NCBI GenBank assembly: GCA_010015805.1
Contig: ML978131.1
Location: 558,001 to 622,000, forward strand
Direction: 5' to 3'
Length of the DNA: 64,000 bases
DNA from: Rhizodiscina lignyota
Lineage: Eukaryota; Ascomycota; Dothideomycetes; Aulographales; Rhizodiscinaceae
Under the pieces are notes generated by a model. The model had not been told where the DNA came from and ran no database searches. It saw only the letters and a program-made list of their open reading frames with translations. Below, one piece after another: positions 54,301-64,000 of the stretch. Every line of letters starts with the position of its first letter. The stretch's first letter is position 1. Position numbers and translations under genes: made by a program.

Positions 54301-55971
54301 CTCCATCCCCGGCAGGAGGGGCCGGCTCGTCAGCGGCTTTTTCTTCGCCTTCTGCTGCGCCTTCCTCATTATCCGCTGGTTCTGCTGAGTTGTTAGCTGG
54401 CGATTCTGCAGCTGGAGCTTCTGGCGGGTCGGTCGGTGGGCCGGTCGGTGAATCTACGACGAAGTTTTTGAATGAGCAGTGCTTCATAATATATTCGAAA
54501 AAAGACCTCTTACCAGTATCCTTGGCGACCTCATCAGCACCTGCATCCGCCGGAGTCTCTGAAGCATCTTCAACCGGGACATCAGGAGCTTGCGTGGACT
54601 CAGCTGCGCTCTCAACTGCCTCTGGAGCAGTTTCAGGAGCAGATGGGGGCTCCAACGCGCCCGCCATCTCAGCGTCACCATCTCCGTCCGCAGCCACATC
54701 ACCATCTATAGACTTCACCAATTCAGCACTCCTTACATCATCCTCATCGCTCACTGACTCATCATCGCTCTCATCAAGCTCTGGGACCACGGGCGGTGGA
54801 AAAGCGAGGTCAGGAAGTGGCGGCATTGGGATGTCAAACGCTCCAGGCAGAGGAGGCGGGAAAGTGAATCCTTCGGGGAGCGGCGGGATTGGTGGTAGAT
54901 CGCCTTCGATGAAGTCCCCAAACATGCCAGGAGGTGGAGAGGGAGCCTCGGGCATATGGCCCTCGTCCTCATCGGGTTGATATGGAGCGTCTGATTCGCC
55001 ATGATGAGAAGCAGCGTCGTTGTTGTTGTCGCCGTCATCGCCATTTGGTTCTTTGTCGTCAGATAGGCTGTGGTCTGGCGCATTTTCGGTCCGTACTTCT
55101 TCGCTTGCTGGCTCGGGAACAGCTTGAGACTCCGTTGTTGCAGTATGGCCATCTACTGGCTCTGGTGTTGCCGCTTCCGCTGCAGGTTCCTCTGTTGCTG
55201 CAAGCACTTCTGTCGTTTCAGGTTCTTCTTGGGTTGTAGTTTCCTCCGGCGGTGCCGGCTCCTCGCTTATCGACTCCTGTGGTGCATGTGCGACGACTTT
55301 CGTCTCCGCCTCCTGTGCGGTCTCGGGCCCGTCCTCTCGTCCTCCGTCTTCTCCAGGATTGACGGAGTCCAATGCACCTGGGGCTTCCTGAACTTCTGGC
55401 GCATCATCAGCAGATTTTTCTTGTGCCGCCTCCGAGTGTTGAGGTACCTCGTCGTTGCTTTCAGTCGCGTGACTGGTTTCAGATTCAGAAGGGGCTACTG
55501 GTGAGCCCGGTGCACTGTCTTCTGTTGGACTTGATTCCGGTTCAGGAGCAGGCTCTGGATCGCTAGGCTTACTAGTGTCTTCTGCCGGACTGGCCTCTGG
55601 CTCAGGAGTAGGCTCTGGATCACTAGGCAGTGGCGGGGGTAGTGGTGGTATCTCAAAGTCCGGAGGTGGAGGGGGAGGTATCGCAAGAGTTGGTGGCGGT
55701 GGAGGTGGAGGAATCTCCAAGTCAGGCGGAGGTGGTGCGGCTTCTTCGACTGGGGCTTCGGCTTCGGGCTCTTCAACAAGAATTTCTTCGGCTTGGGCGT
55801 CCTCTGGATCTGGCGCTGGAGGCTGTTCAACCTCTTTTGGTGCCTCGGGCTCTGTAGCAGGCTCTGCAGGTACTTCGCTCGCTGGTTCGGGGGCCGGTTC
55901 GCCTTCTTCTGTTGGTTCAGCAGCAGGCTCAGGAACTGGTTCGCTGGCTGGTTCAGGAGCAGGTTCGACAG

Positions 55972-56008
<37 letters not shown>

Positions 56009-57766
56009 AGAAGGGGCTTCGGGTTCGGCTGCAGACTCTGGATCAGGTTCATTAGTAGGTTCTGGAACAGGCTCGGCTGCAGGCTCGGGAGCTGGTTCCC
56101 TAGGTGGGTCGGCCAACTCAGGTGCTGGTTCAATTGGTTGCTCTGGAGCTGGTTCGGCAGCCGGCTCACTCTCTGGCTCACTCTCTGGCTCGCTGGCTGG
56201 TTCGGGAAGCGGCTCTGGAGCTTCATCACCGGCGGGTTCAGGAGCTGGCTCTGGAGTCTCATCGCTGGGCGGCTCTGGTGGTGGCGGCGGTGGTGGCTCA
56301 TCAGCTACTTCGGGGGCGGGTTTGGCTGGCTCCTCGTCATCAGCTGGGGGTACGGCTTGATCCTCGGCTGGGTCAGCATCATTGCCATCTCCACCAGCAG
56401 CTTCGGGGGCTGAGTCGGCGGCAGGTTCTTCGTCACCAGTCTCGGGCGGGACCCCATCGTCGGGCGGTACAGCATCGTCGCTATCACCAGCAGGAGCTTC
56501 AGTTCCAGAGGGAGGAAAATCGCTCGCCACCTCCGCAGGAGGCGCAATCGAATCTCCACTCTCACTGCCCGCAGTAGCAGCCGCCTTCTTCTTCCTTTGT
56601 GCCTTTCGAACCGCCATGGGGACGTTCTTCATCTTCTCCCTGTGGTCGGCTTGTTTCTTCTTGAAATCTTCCAAGGCAATCTTCCTCTTCTCCTTCAACT
56701 CCTTATCCCTTGCGGCCTTCTTTTCCCTCTCTTCCTTGTCCTTGATAGCTTTTGCGGCCTTCTCCTCTTTTTCTTTAGCCAGCCGCTCTTTGCGGTCGGC
56801 CTGGTCTTTAATAAGTCTCTCCTTCCGCTCCGCCAAGGCCTTCTGAAACGCCTCTCGTCGTTCCTCGAGCTCTTTCATACGCTTCTCCCGCTGCTCTTTA
56901 GCCTTCTCGATCCTGATCTCCTTCAATCGAGCAGCTTGAGCTATCCTAGCCTCTTTCTCTTGAGCCAGCTTGGCTTCTTGTGCTTCGCGGAGACGGGCTT
57001 TCTCGGCTTCCTGCTCGGCTTTCTCCTCTGGCGATATCTTCGGTCGTACGGATGGCCTGACGGCCATTGGAGGTAAGGCTTTATCACCAGCCAACTTTGC
57101 TGCCTCTTGTGCTGCTCGGACTCGGGCTATCTCAGCAGCTCGTTCGGCTTTCTCCTCGTCCGTCAACTTGGGTTTAGTGGAGTGTCTGGTCGCCATTGGT
57201 GGCAGAGGTTTCTTCTCTTGAGGCTTCTTCTCATGCGTTTTCTTGTCCTTTTTGCTTTTCTTGTCCTTCGATTTCTTCTTCTTTTTGGAATCCGACGCAT
57301 CGCCAGAGAGTGACCCACTCCTGTCGCTCCCACTGATCGAAGGTGCGAAGCCGGGGGGAAGTGGGACGCCATCTAATGGTGGAGGCGGAGGGATCATTCC
57401 ATCTAGGGGTGGAGGTGGTGGGGGAGCCATGGGGAGATCGCCTGGCGGAGGCGGCGGGTGTGCTGCGGACATCACGGGGGAAGATGTTGCCGTCACAGCG
57501 ATGCTGCCATCCGAGTTCGCATCCTCCTCCATGACCACGCCAGGGTCGTCGAATACAGGTGGTGGGGGGGGCCATTGTAGTTTACGGACATACGGTTGCT
57601 CTGTCTTTTGTCCAGGAAGTTGAAATTTCTGTACGTTAATATCCATCTTCCCAAAATTGACATTGAACTTGTATCCGCCGGCATGCGCCGCCCCAGGAGG
57701 GCTCCAGCCAGCCCAATTGATGTCGCCATACTGACGATTTGAAGGGATGTTGTCCATTGTGGTCAT
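51364..57766 (-). CDS. giant proline/glutamate-rich low-complexity protein, interrupted by an assembly gap
   Basis: One long gene read on the minus strand. From ATG 57766 to the gap is exactly 1,248 codons, and from the gap to the stop at 51364 exactly 883 codons, so both sides are in phase only if the true gap is a multiple of 3; the written 10 N falsely breaks the frame. Expected size is about 2,110-2,130 residues plus the gap. Layout: a short conserved-looking N-terminus ([33 protein letters not shown]), Pro-rich PPPPPP runs like formin FH1 segments, a Lys-rich stretch, a long charged coiled coil ([19 protein letters not shown].., [15 protein letters not shown]), a very long Pro/Glu/Ala region with EP(A/E)PEP repeats, an 18-bp KEEEEA repeat at the gap, another Pro-rich block, an Arg/Glu coiled coil, and a C-terminus ending [11 protein letters not shown]. 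Function unknown; scaffold-like. Confidence 0.78.
53943..54092 (-). repeat. 18-bp coding repeat flanking the assembly gap
   Basis: Units of ctcttcttcctccttggc (coding EEEEAK on the minus strand) occur at least three times on each side of the N run. The array was evidently collapsed or could not be bridged in assembly. Confidence 0.9.
54013..54022. other. assembly gap (10 N)
   Basis: The only ambiguous bases in the window. The size of 10 is a placeholder, because it is not compatible with the reading frame that continues on both sides. Confidence 0.97.
54454..54513 (-). other. possible 60-nt intron with frame kept open
   Basis: Within the giant gene, GTAAGA..GTCGTAG bounds 60 nt with no stop codon. 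It codes hydrophobic/aromatic residues ([15 protein letters not shown]) that are out of keeping with the Pro/Glu-rich surroundings, so it is likely an intron that stays readable when retained. Confidence 0.6.
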
Positions 57767-59509
57767 GTTGATTCGTTCCGAGGTCGATGTTGTTGATGAA
57801 AAATGCTCATGATTAGAATCGTTAAAGTGTATATCCCGAACCTCGCTATGCTATGAAACCATTGAAAAAACGCCCGAATAGATCGCTCGTTAAATCAATA
57901 TGTCAGATTAGCGAAGTGGATGAGATGTGAGATGATGCAGATGCAAGCGGCAGCCGCGGGGGTCCTTTATTAATTCAACGAAATGCGCAACGAATAGAAA
58001 GCAGAACCAAGGCGACGAATGAGAGTGTGAAGCATGTCAAGGTCTTATTACTTTGCATGCGTGGCTAAACGACAGTGAACGTCTCAGTGGTCATGCCAAT
58101 TGGTTGGGCAGGGAGAAGCAATGGGGCTCGAACGGACCGAGAATGCAGGCGGAGTAAAGGAAGGAAGGAGATATTCAGCATACGACGCTGAGCCAACATG
58201 GTGCTGGGTCATTGGAGAGGAAGGATGGTGTCTGAAAGTGCGAGTAACGTGGTACCGTCTCCAGCTGTCGTTTAGGAAGACATGCTCGGGCGGTTCCCGG
58301 CCTGTCCCGCAGCCCAACACCCTTGGCCGTTGCATGTGTGGTGCCACGTCGGACAGATATCGAGCGAAACGGTCTATTGGTCAATTGGACGTGGTACCTG
58401 CAACAGGCTCTTGGGCTCGCAGAGTGTTCTCTGCATTCTTCTGCCGAGCCGCGCATTTGCCTCCATCTGCTGCGTTTCTAGAGGCCCGATTGCGGGCAGC
58501 GGCAGGACGGACGACATCCCAGTGGCCATCAATGTCTCTGCGAGTCGTGCCAGAAAACGTTAAAACGCCATCCTCACGCAGTCAGTCTGCGACTCTGGGC
58601 CTCTGAGGAACGTCGGAAATCGCAGGCTCCTTGGGTAGTCATGCAGATGACGCGACGAGAGCGCTTTTTCGGGGACCCGAGGGCCGGGAGGGGCCCAGTG
58701 TACAGCTGTAAGTCAGGAGCTGCAGCGAGCAAAGCCTAAGAGTCAGCAGACCGACCACAGTGCTCGGTCGTGTCGTGCCATGTCAGTCGGGAGTCAGATG
58801 GCGGTTAAATGGAGGCGTCGTGCACGAAGATGAGTGGGATGACGAGGAATGGGATGAGACGGTCTTCGTCAGGTGGGCTCGGCGGGATGAGGCGCGGGAC
58901 GACCCGGTCAAGCCACGTCTCCGTCGTCCCTTGGTTGATCGACGCCACGAGCAAACGTCGAAATTGGCAACAGAAAAGGAAAGAATGTCCCAATATTAGG
59001 CCATATCCGCAGCGGAGCCATATTTCCCAAGGACGAGAAACCGGCGAACGGTACCACGTCGACGACTCCAGTTCCAAGGCGCTCACACGGACTGGTACGG
59101 GTTGCGCCCATGCTCTGTCACGTCCACGACTCCCTCTACAAACTACGTCATTAGGCATCAAATATGAGACAGAAGAAAGATTAAGCATAACGATCCCAAA
59201 GCCATCAACGCCAACAAGACTGCTTAAAACAGACTTTCCCGTCAGAGAAAATTCGAGGACAAATCCAAGAGGAACCCAAAGGAATTTCCTGAGTACCCGA
59301 AATTGGACTCTAAATATATCTGACACTTCCTAATCAATACCAAATCCCACGCCTGCGACGAGCCAACGCTCAACCTGCTATCCGGAAGGTCAAGCTTTCA
59401 TTCATGATCGCAACTAAGCAGACAAATCACTCCGCCAAATAAGAAAAGCTCTCCTGGCGGCGAGTGTGACGGAAATCTCGCCAGAATTTAGAATGCTTCG
59501 ATTCTGCCT
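57767..59509. other. 1.7-kb gene-free interval
   Basis: Upstream region of the giant gene (minus) and 3' region of the next gene. Short frames at 58100-58606 and 58805-59333 on both strands show no domain or splice support. Nothing is recognised. Confidence 0.45.
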
Positions 59510-60848
59510 TCAGAGTGCTCTTAGATCTGCGCCTCCAAGACTGCTTGGAGTCGAACACCCGCGCTCGAACGACGATTCGGCGGCTATACCGGCAGCCATC
59601 TGGATAGCCTCTCGCTCGCTTTGTGCCATATTCTCAGTCTGACTCCGGCGATGGAATCGAGAGCCCCGAGAGCCCAAGGGCATGCCTCGGACCGGATCCT
59701 GGAACGTGTTGGTAATATCCCTTAACGGCAGCGACTGTGTCGATGACTCCTCTCCCGTTGTCGACAGCATGATTTCCGCTGCTGGGGCTTCCTTTGGCCC
59801 CGCTGTTGGAGCCACGTACTTCACCATAAAAGACCGAAGCGGACCATCAATGAAGGACAGCCCACGTCTTGGGATCGGCTTAGGTTTGGGAATGTATTGC
59901 CACTCTTTCCATTCCAACTCTATCGGCAGATTTCCCATCCGTATAATCCCACACTCGTCGATCAGCTTTGTATGAAACATGTGCTGCAAGATGATCTCAT
60001 AGCTTCGCTTGTCCATCCACCTCGCGCCTCTAAACTTTTCGTGGAGCGACGGGACAGGTATCCAGTAGGCCTCGCGCGTGCATAGCCATGCGTGTTTACT
60101 TTCCAAGTCTTTTTCTTCGTAGGAGAGAATGGTCTGCTCGCCAGGATGTGCTGGAGTGGGCCGGATGGGCAAGTAGTCTGGTCGTGTAATGTAATGATGC
60201 TCATGGGGAAAAGTTTGAGAATCCCCGAACGTGGTGACCTGCGAGCATTAGCAGCATGGATAACAACGTTGGAGAGAATATCGAGATACTTACAATCAAG
60301 ACAAGCGCCGAGGGAGTTTGACCTTTCCCATGTAGAGGAGCTCTTCGAGCACACATGCGACCACGTTTATCTTGTCGTTTTTTGATCTCATCTGAAGTTT
60401 CGCACATTACGATGACGACTGGATGGCCTTGAGCTTGCTTTGGAATATGGAGAAGAGGATCGGGACTCTTGCGCTCTTTGTGAATGGGGAGAAAGGCAAC
60501 GTAGCGAGGGACTACCTGGCTCAGCTTTAATGGGTCGCCCTTGCAGATTTCTTCTGAGCTTGAGCCTGAGCCTGAGTCTGAATTGGAGTTCTCGTTTATC
60601 TTGTCCGTCGGGTTCAGGTCTTCAGCGTCACAAACGGGTAATTCGTAAGGTCGCAGCACTGGTTCAGGTTCGTTGCTATCCAGGTATTCGAGAGCACTGT
60701 CGCATAAGCACTCCGACTTCTTTGAGACCACATCGTCAGTATCCTGGAAATCATGTACGACATCATCTGAACTTATCCGGTAATCTTTCGCCATAAGTTT
60801 CTCCGATGGTACTCCGTCGCATAAATTCCCCTGCTTGTTAAAGTTCAT
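59510..60848 (-). CDS. hypothetical protein
   Basis: Two exons on the minus strand, 60848-60294 and 60238-59510, intron 55 bp (GTAAGT donor, GCTAATG branch, GCTCGCAG acceptor), 427 residues. The N-terminal part is acidic with a Ser/Gly run (NSDSGSGSSSEE); the middle has VVPRYVAFLPIHKERKSPDPLLHIPKQA and VVIVMCETSDEIKKRQ; the second exon has YEEKDLESKHAWLCTREAYWIPVPSLHEKFRGARWMD, rich in Trp and probably a folded domain, and a low-complexity C-terminus. I do not recognise the family. It has no signal peptide or membrane segment. The splice signals and protein-like composition make it a real gene. Confidence 0.7.
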
Positions 60849-61076
60849 TCAGCTGTTCTCTCTGGATTTCAAGATTTTCTGTTTGCACCGGCGCATACTC
60901 GAAGCAAAAGTGGGATGATAAGAGGCTTATGTACTGGATGTGAAAGTTCAGATACCGTTGAAATTAGAGGACCGTGCTCATTAACATATGAATAACGATA
61001 AACGAGATTCGGTATTGGCCACGAGCTCAAGGAAGACGCGGAGAATTCGGAAACTCTTGATTATGAGGGGAAAATT

Positions 61077-61972
61077 TCAACGGCGAACGGCCAGGTCGCT
61101 TCGGATAATCCACTTCTCGCCCTCCAAAACCTCTCGACCCTCATGAAGCATACAGTCAGCGCCATGCCTATGCAATAAAGCCATTCCTGTCTCGAGCTCA
61201 ACGACTATCGGCTCGGGGATTGGCTGGCCTTTCTTCTTCGTCGCAGGTTCGGGATAGAAGACCGTCTCACCACCAATGCAGCCAGTGCTGGGAGATGTGA
61301 GATATAATAGTAAAGTCCAAGTCGTCTTCGCTGGGACATTGCCATTCACTGTGACATGATTGGAGTCATCATCTGAAGATCGTCAGAGAGGCTGCAGAAA
61401 GTGGCGCAGGAGGCTTAGAGCAAGAGTTCAATATCAAACTGATTACTCACAATGTTGATCAAAGAATTGTCCCTTGCTGTATCGGTAAATTCTAATGTTT
61501 GGATTCAACCCTAACTAAGGAGAGGGGTAAGGTAAGTGCTGCCAATCCCTTTCTGTGCAATGGAACGTACAACGTCGCCTCCCCAAAGGTCACGTGCCTT
61601 GCCTACACTGGGCAAGTCATCGTCGTCCCCGAAATGGGTAACCAGCTCTCTAAGAGCGGTCTCGTTCCACAACCGTTGGGCAAAGGACACATCGTCAATT
61701 TGAAATCGATCGTTGACGCGGACCGCTTCGCCTTTCTTCGGCTTGCCGGGAGTTGTGACGAGTGGCAGCGTCGAGAGGAAGGAGACATACTTCTTGCAAA
61801 GTGCAGAAGTGAAGAAGTTTCGGATGAGAACAACCTGATTGGGAACGAGCACTTCAATCGAAAGGTCCATTCGAGGTATCAGAGGATCAAAGGCAGGCCA
61901 ATTCGGGAGTTGCTGCTCCTGCATCGGTTGAGACTGCGCCCGCCCCTTGCTCTTCTTTGATTGTGGTGTCAT
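61077..61972 (-). CDS. 2OG-Fe(II) dioxygenase, prolyl-4-hydroxylase-like
   Basis: Predicted 2-oxoglutarate/iron hydroxylase of the prolyl-4-hydroxylase alpha-subunit-like group, 253 residues. Exons on the minus strand: 61972-61571, 61514-61451, 61373 side at 61372-61077 (introns 56 and 78 bp). The start is the ATG at 61972; a longer non-ATG frame upstream is less likely. The N-terminus is basic (QSKKSKGRAQSQ). Iron ligands are H155 and D157 in DQHYDDSN and H232 in LHEG, and K242 in EGEKWIIRSD is placed to bind 2-oxoglutarate. There is no signal peptide, so it is probably intracellular. It is divergent from the Fhl1-like gene with a very short shared upstream region. Confidence 0.88.
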
Positions 61973-62223
61973 GATACGTGATTGGGTTGCCCCCGCCTGT
62001 TTCCTTCCCAAATGAGCAGTGGTGATGGCTCAGTTTGGTGGCTGCGGTGACTTGGGAACCTCAAAGGTTCTCGTTAAAGCCGTCGCTCTTAAGACAGGCC
62101 TAACCCTCAAGTTCCCTCGTGTTCAATTCTTCGTTGGAGCATTCATGGACGTGCTCTCGGCCATTGCTATTCCCAGCTCTTGTCGTTCGTTTTGATCATC
62201 GACACATCGTTAACCATGCAAAC

Positions 62224-64000
62224 ATGCGTTACATTGGCCTCCCCGCAGACATCTTTGGAGGCCTCAAACTGCCAGCAATATTACAAAACAATGAGGGGTT
62301 TAAGGGGCACTGGCATGCATCGCTTGCATCGGCCGCGTTGCAACTATGCAGAGAATTGGCAGGAACGGTGCCAAGCCAGTCAGATCACCCTCAACCACAA
62401 GGATTGAATAACCCTAACCCTACCGCATTCAACCCTAACCCCTTCCCGCTTAGCCCACCATTCAGCCGCGCGGCTCATGTGCCATCGTTCACCGCTACCG
62501 CTCGCCGCGGATGGCCATTCGAGGTGCGGGCGCGATCATCGGCCCAAACTGTTGAGCGCAAACTTGCAGACGGCTTCATCGAGAGCGGATCCCATAGACT
62601 GTTCACATGTCCCTACTTCCACGAGGCTACTGCTACCAGTTGCGCTTGGTGCGACCCTGAAGAACGATGTCCCTCTTGTGTGTCCATATGGAACCGGCTC
62701 AGACGTCCTCGATTCCGGATTGACGGCGACATTGTCTCATGGTCCATTGATTCTTGCCACGCAACTGCGCAAACATTAGAGGGAGACTGCCAATCGAAAG
62801 ATCATTGCGCGCTCGATTACGACGACATGACGGACGACGAGGAAGACGGAGATGTTGGCAGTCGCAATGGCGAGCTCGAGGCAACCAACACCCTCCAAGA
62901 CACCGGCGAGTCATCTGCCACCCATCTCCAGGAAAGCGCGTCCAACACAGTGAAGCCGGAAATCCCACACTCTCCCGAATATTTATTCTCACGCGAAATC
63001 CCTTCATTTCCTCTGCAACAGTCAAACATGGAGGACCCCGACGAGCTGCAAGACACATCAACCCACCCCGCGCCAAAGTGTGAGAATGGCCATGAACTGC
63101 CATCTCTCAATAACATCCAGGAGCAAGAAAAGGTCTGTTTCGAAGGTGGACCGTCACAACAGAATGGGAACCAATCTGCACGCATCTCTGCCTACGCGAA
63201 ACTCCAGTTCGAAGATGGGGCTTATTACATGAACACAATCTCTGTCATACTTGGTCGAGACTTGGAAGTATCACGGGAAGCGAGGAGGCAGGTTACCCGA
63301 CAAAAGAGGCAGAATAGTGTGGGAGAGGTGCACACACCTGTGGTAGCACAAGGAGAGGACTCCCGAACCGTCGTGAGCGCCTCTGGTGGATTCGTCGGAC
63401 GAAACCCGAAGCCTCGAAAGCACAAGTCGAACAAGTCGAAATCGGGCAGCTCCACTTCAGATCCTGTTCGAACCGCGCTCCCACTCCCTGCCACTACCTT
63501 TCAGCATGCCCTCGATGTAGACTCTCCGGAAGTCGACGTCGCTGCTCTCCTACCCGACCCATACGAAGAACCGCTCGTCGCCATTCACGAGCCTGTTGCA
63601 AGCGATGGCACAATATCGCTTAGCAAATCAATATCCAGAAAACATTGCAAGATCGCATACAACTACGTCAGTGATGGATTTGAGATGACAATCTTGGGAC
63701 GCAATGGCGCCTTTGTCGACAACCAGCATTACGACGCAGGTGCTGTCGTCAGTTTGCACCATGGCAGCGAGATTCAAGTCGGTGGCGTGAAGATAGCATT
63801 CAATCTGCCTACTGAGGCATTACCCGATGGTGACCAACAAAGTAGCAGTGGCCGAATGAGCTTTGCTTTTGAGGATGAGACTGGAGGCGACATTGATGTA
63901 GACGATTCAGCCGACGACTTTGAAGACTTGGATGTTGCGCGCCGACCAAGGCTGGATCCATACTGGTCTCAAGGGGATGACTCGCAAGACGCCGAGGAGG
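62224..64000 (+). CDS. fhl1: Fhl1-like FHA/forkhead transcription factor, 5' part (runs off window)
   Basis: Partial gene, open to the right edge without a stop. The FHA region matches Fhl1, the yeast regulator of ribosomal-protein genes: AYAKLQFEDGAYYMNTISVILGRD, then ASDGTISLSKSISRKHCKIAY, FEMTILGRNGAFVDNQHYDAGAV, and HGSEIQVGGVKIAFNLP (about residues 320-530 if the start is 62224). The forkhead domain would lie beyond the window. An acidic Ser-rich stretch precedes the FHA. The start is uncertain: the frame is open from before 62110, with ATGs at 62224, 62827 and 63028; the long open stretch and protein-like sequence (RYIGLPADIFGGLKLPAILQ) favour 62224. Family call strong; N-terminus tentative. 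Confidence 0.8.
   Translation, partial: MRYIGLPADIFGGLKLPAILQNNEGFKGHWHASLASAALQLCRELAGTVPSQSDHPQPQGLNNPNPTAFNPNPFPLSPPFSRAAHVPSFTATARRGWPFEVRARSSAQTVERKLADGFIESGSHRLFTCPYFHEATATSCAWCDPEERCPSCVSIWNRLRRPRFRIDGDIVSWSIDSCHATAQTLEGDCQSKDHCALDYDDMTDDEEDGDVGSRNGELEATNTLQDTGESSATHLQESASNTVKPEIPHSPEYLFSREIPSFPLQQSNMEDPDELQDTSTHPAPKCENGHELPSLNNIQEQEKVCFEGGPSQQNGNQSARISAYAKLQFEDGAYYMNTISVILGRDLEVSREARRQVTRQKRQNSVGEVHTPVVAQGEDSRTVVSASGGFVGRNPKPRKHKSNKSKSGSSTSDPVRTALPLPATTFQHALDVDSPEVDVAALLPDPYEEPLVAIHEPVASDGTISLSKSISRKHCKIAYNYVSDGFEMTILGRNGAFVDNQHYDAGAVVSLHHGSEIQVGGVKIAFNLPTEALPDGDQQSSSGRMSFAFEDETGGDIDVDDSADDFEDLDVARRPRLDPYWSQGDDSQDAEE
62408..62444 (+). repeat. telomere-like CCCTAA motifs
   Basis: AACCCTAACCCTA then AACCCTAACCCC within 37 bp. 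If the long Fhl1 frame is right, this codes the NPNP..FNPNPF repeat; if the start is further right, it would be a promoter telobox. Too short to be a telomere remnant. Confidence 0.5.

Noticed and set aside
52559-57623. Long Ser/Gly-rich plus-strand frames opposite the giant gene
   Set aside because: They are the antisense shadow of Pro/Glu/Ala codons; no start context, domain or splice support.
62408-62444. Interstitial telomere
   Set aside because: Only four CCCTAA-type units broken by other sequence, inside an open protein frame; far too short for a telomere or fusion scar.

Overview
The window is nuclear DNA of a filamentous ascomycete (Pezizomycotina; the mix of genes fits a Dothideomycete, but that is inference). 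The evidence is many short spliceosomal introns (about 45-80 bp, GT..AG, CTAAY-like branch sites), HET-domain genes, a cytochrome P450, secreted plant cell-wall hydrolases, a GPI-type fasciclin protein, a kinesin-8 and an Fhl1-type FHA regulator. I saw no rRNA, tRNA, CRISPR array or prokaryotic operon. There is one assembly gap (10 N at 54013-54022). Exon borders were worked out by hand from splice signals and reading phase; in each spliced model the exon lengths sum to whole codons.

Left part (0.6-24 kb): a six-exon GH55 glucanase with an added lysozyme/transglycosylase-like C-terminal domain; a divergent MFS transporter / P450 pair; a HET-domain gene whose start is put out of frame by a CA-repeat; a kinesin-8; a quinone-oxidoreductase-like enzyme; a second MFS transporter; a decayed hypothetical gene; and a GH28 pectinase. 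A dispersed repeat occurs as two intergenic copies and apparently also as the unusually long fifth intron of the GH55 gene.

Middle (24-41 kb): a DUF1772 membrane protein, a PARP-type ADP-ribosyltransferase, a PH-domain protein, two neighbouring small BTB proteins, an ABM/Dabb-like small monooxygenase, an ADP-ribosyl-glycohydrolase with a 13-residue repeat, and an intact HET-domain gene. Writer and eraser enzymes of ADP-ribosylation therefore lie about 10 kb apart. Several intervals here are gene-poor and hold degraded fragments.

Right part (41-64 kb): a ferric reductase (seven exons, the last only 7 nt) is divergent from a two-domain fasciclin protein. Their 1.9-kb shared upstream region carries several matches to the SreA/Fep1-type iron-repressor motif ATCWGATAA, so I read this as an iron-regulated pair. 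Then come a YdeI/OmdA-like gene, an alpha/beta hydrolase beside a SnoaL-like protein, a giant proline/glutamate-rich protein (about 2,100 residues, broken on paper only by the assembly gap), an unknown protein, a prolyl-4-hydroxylase-like oxygenase, and divergent from it the 5' part of an Fhl1-like FHA/forkhead regulator that runs off the right edge.
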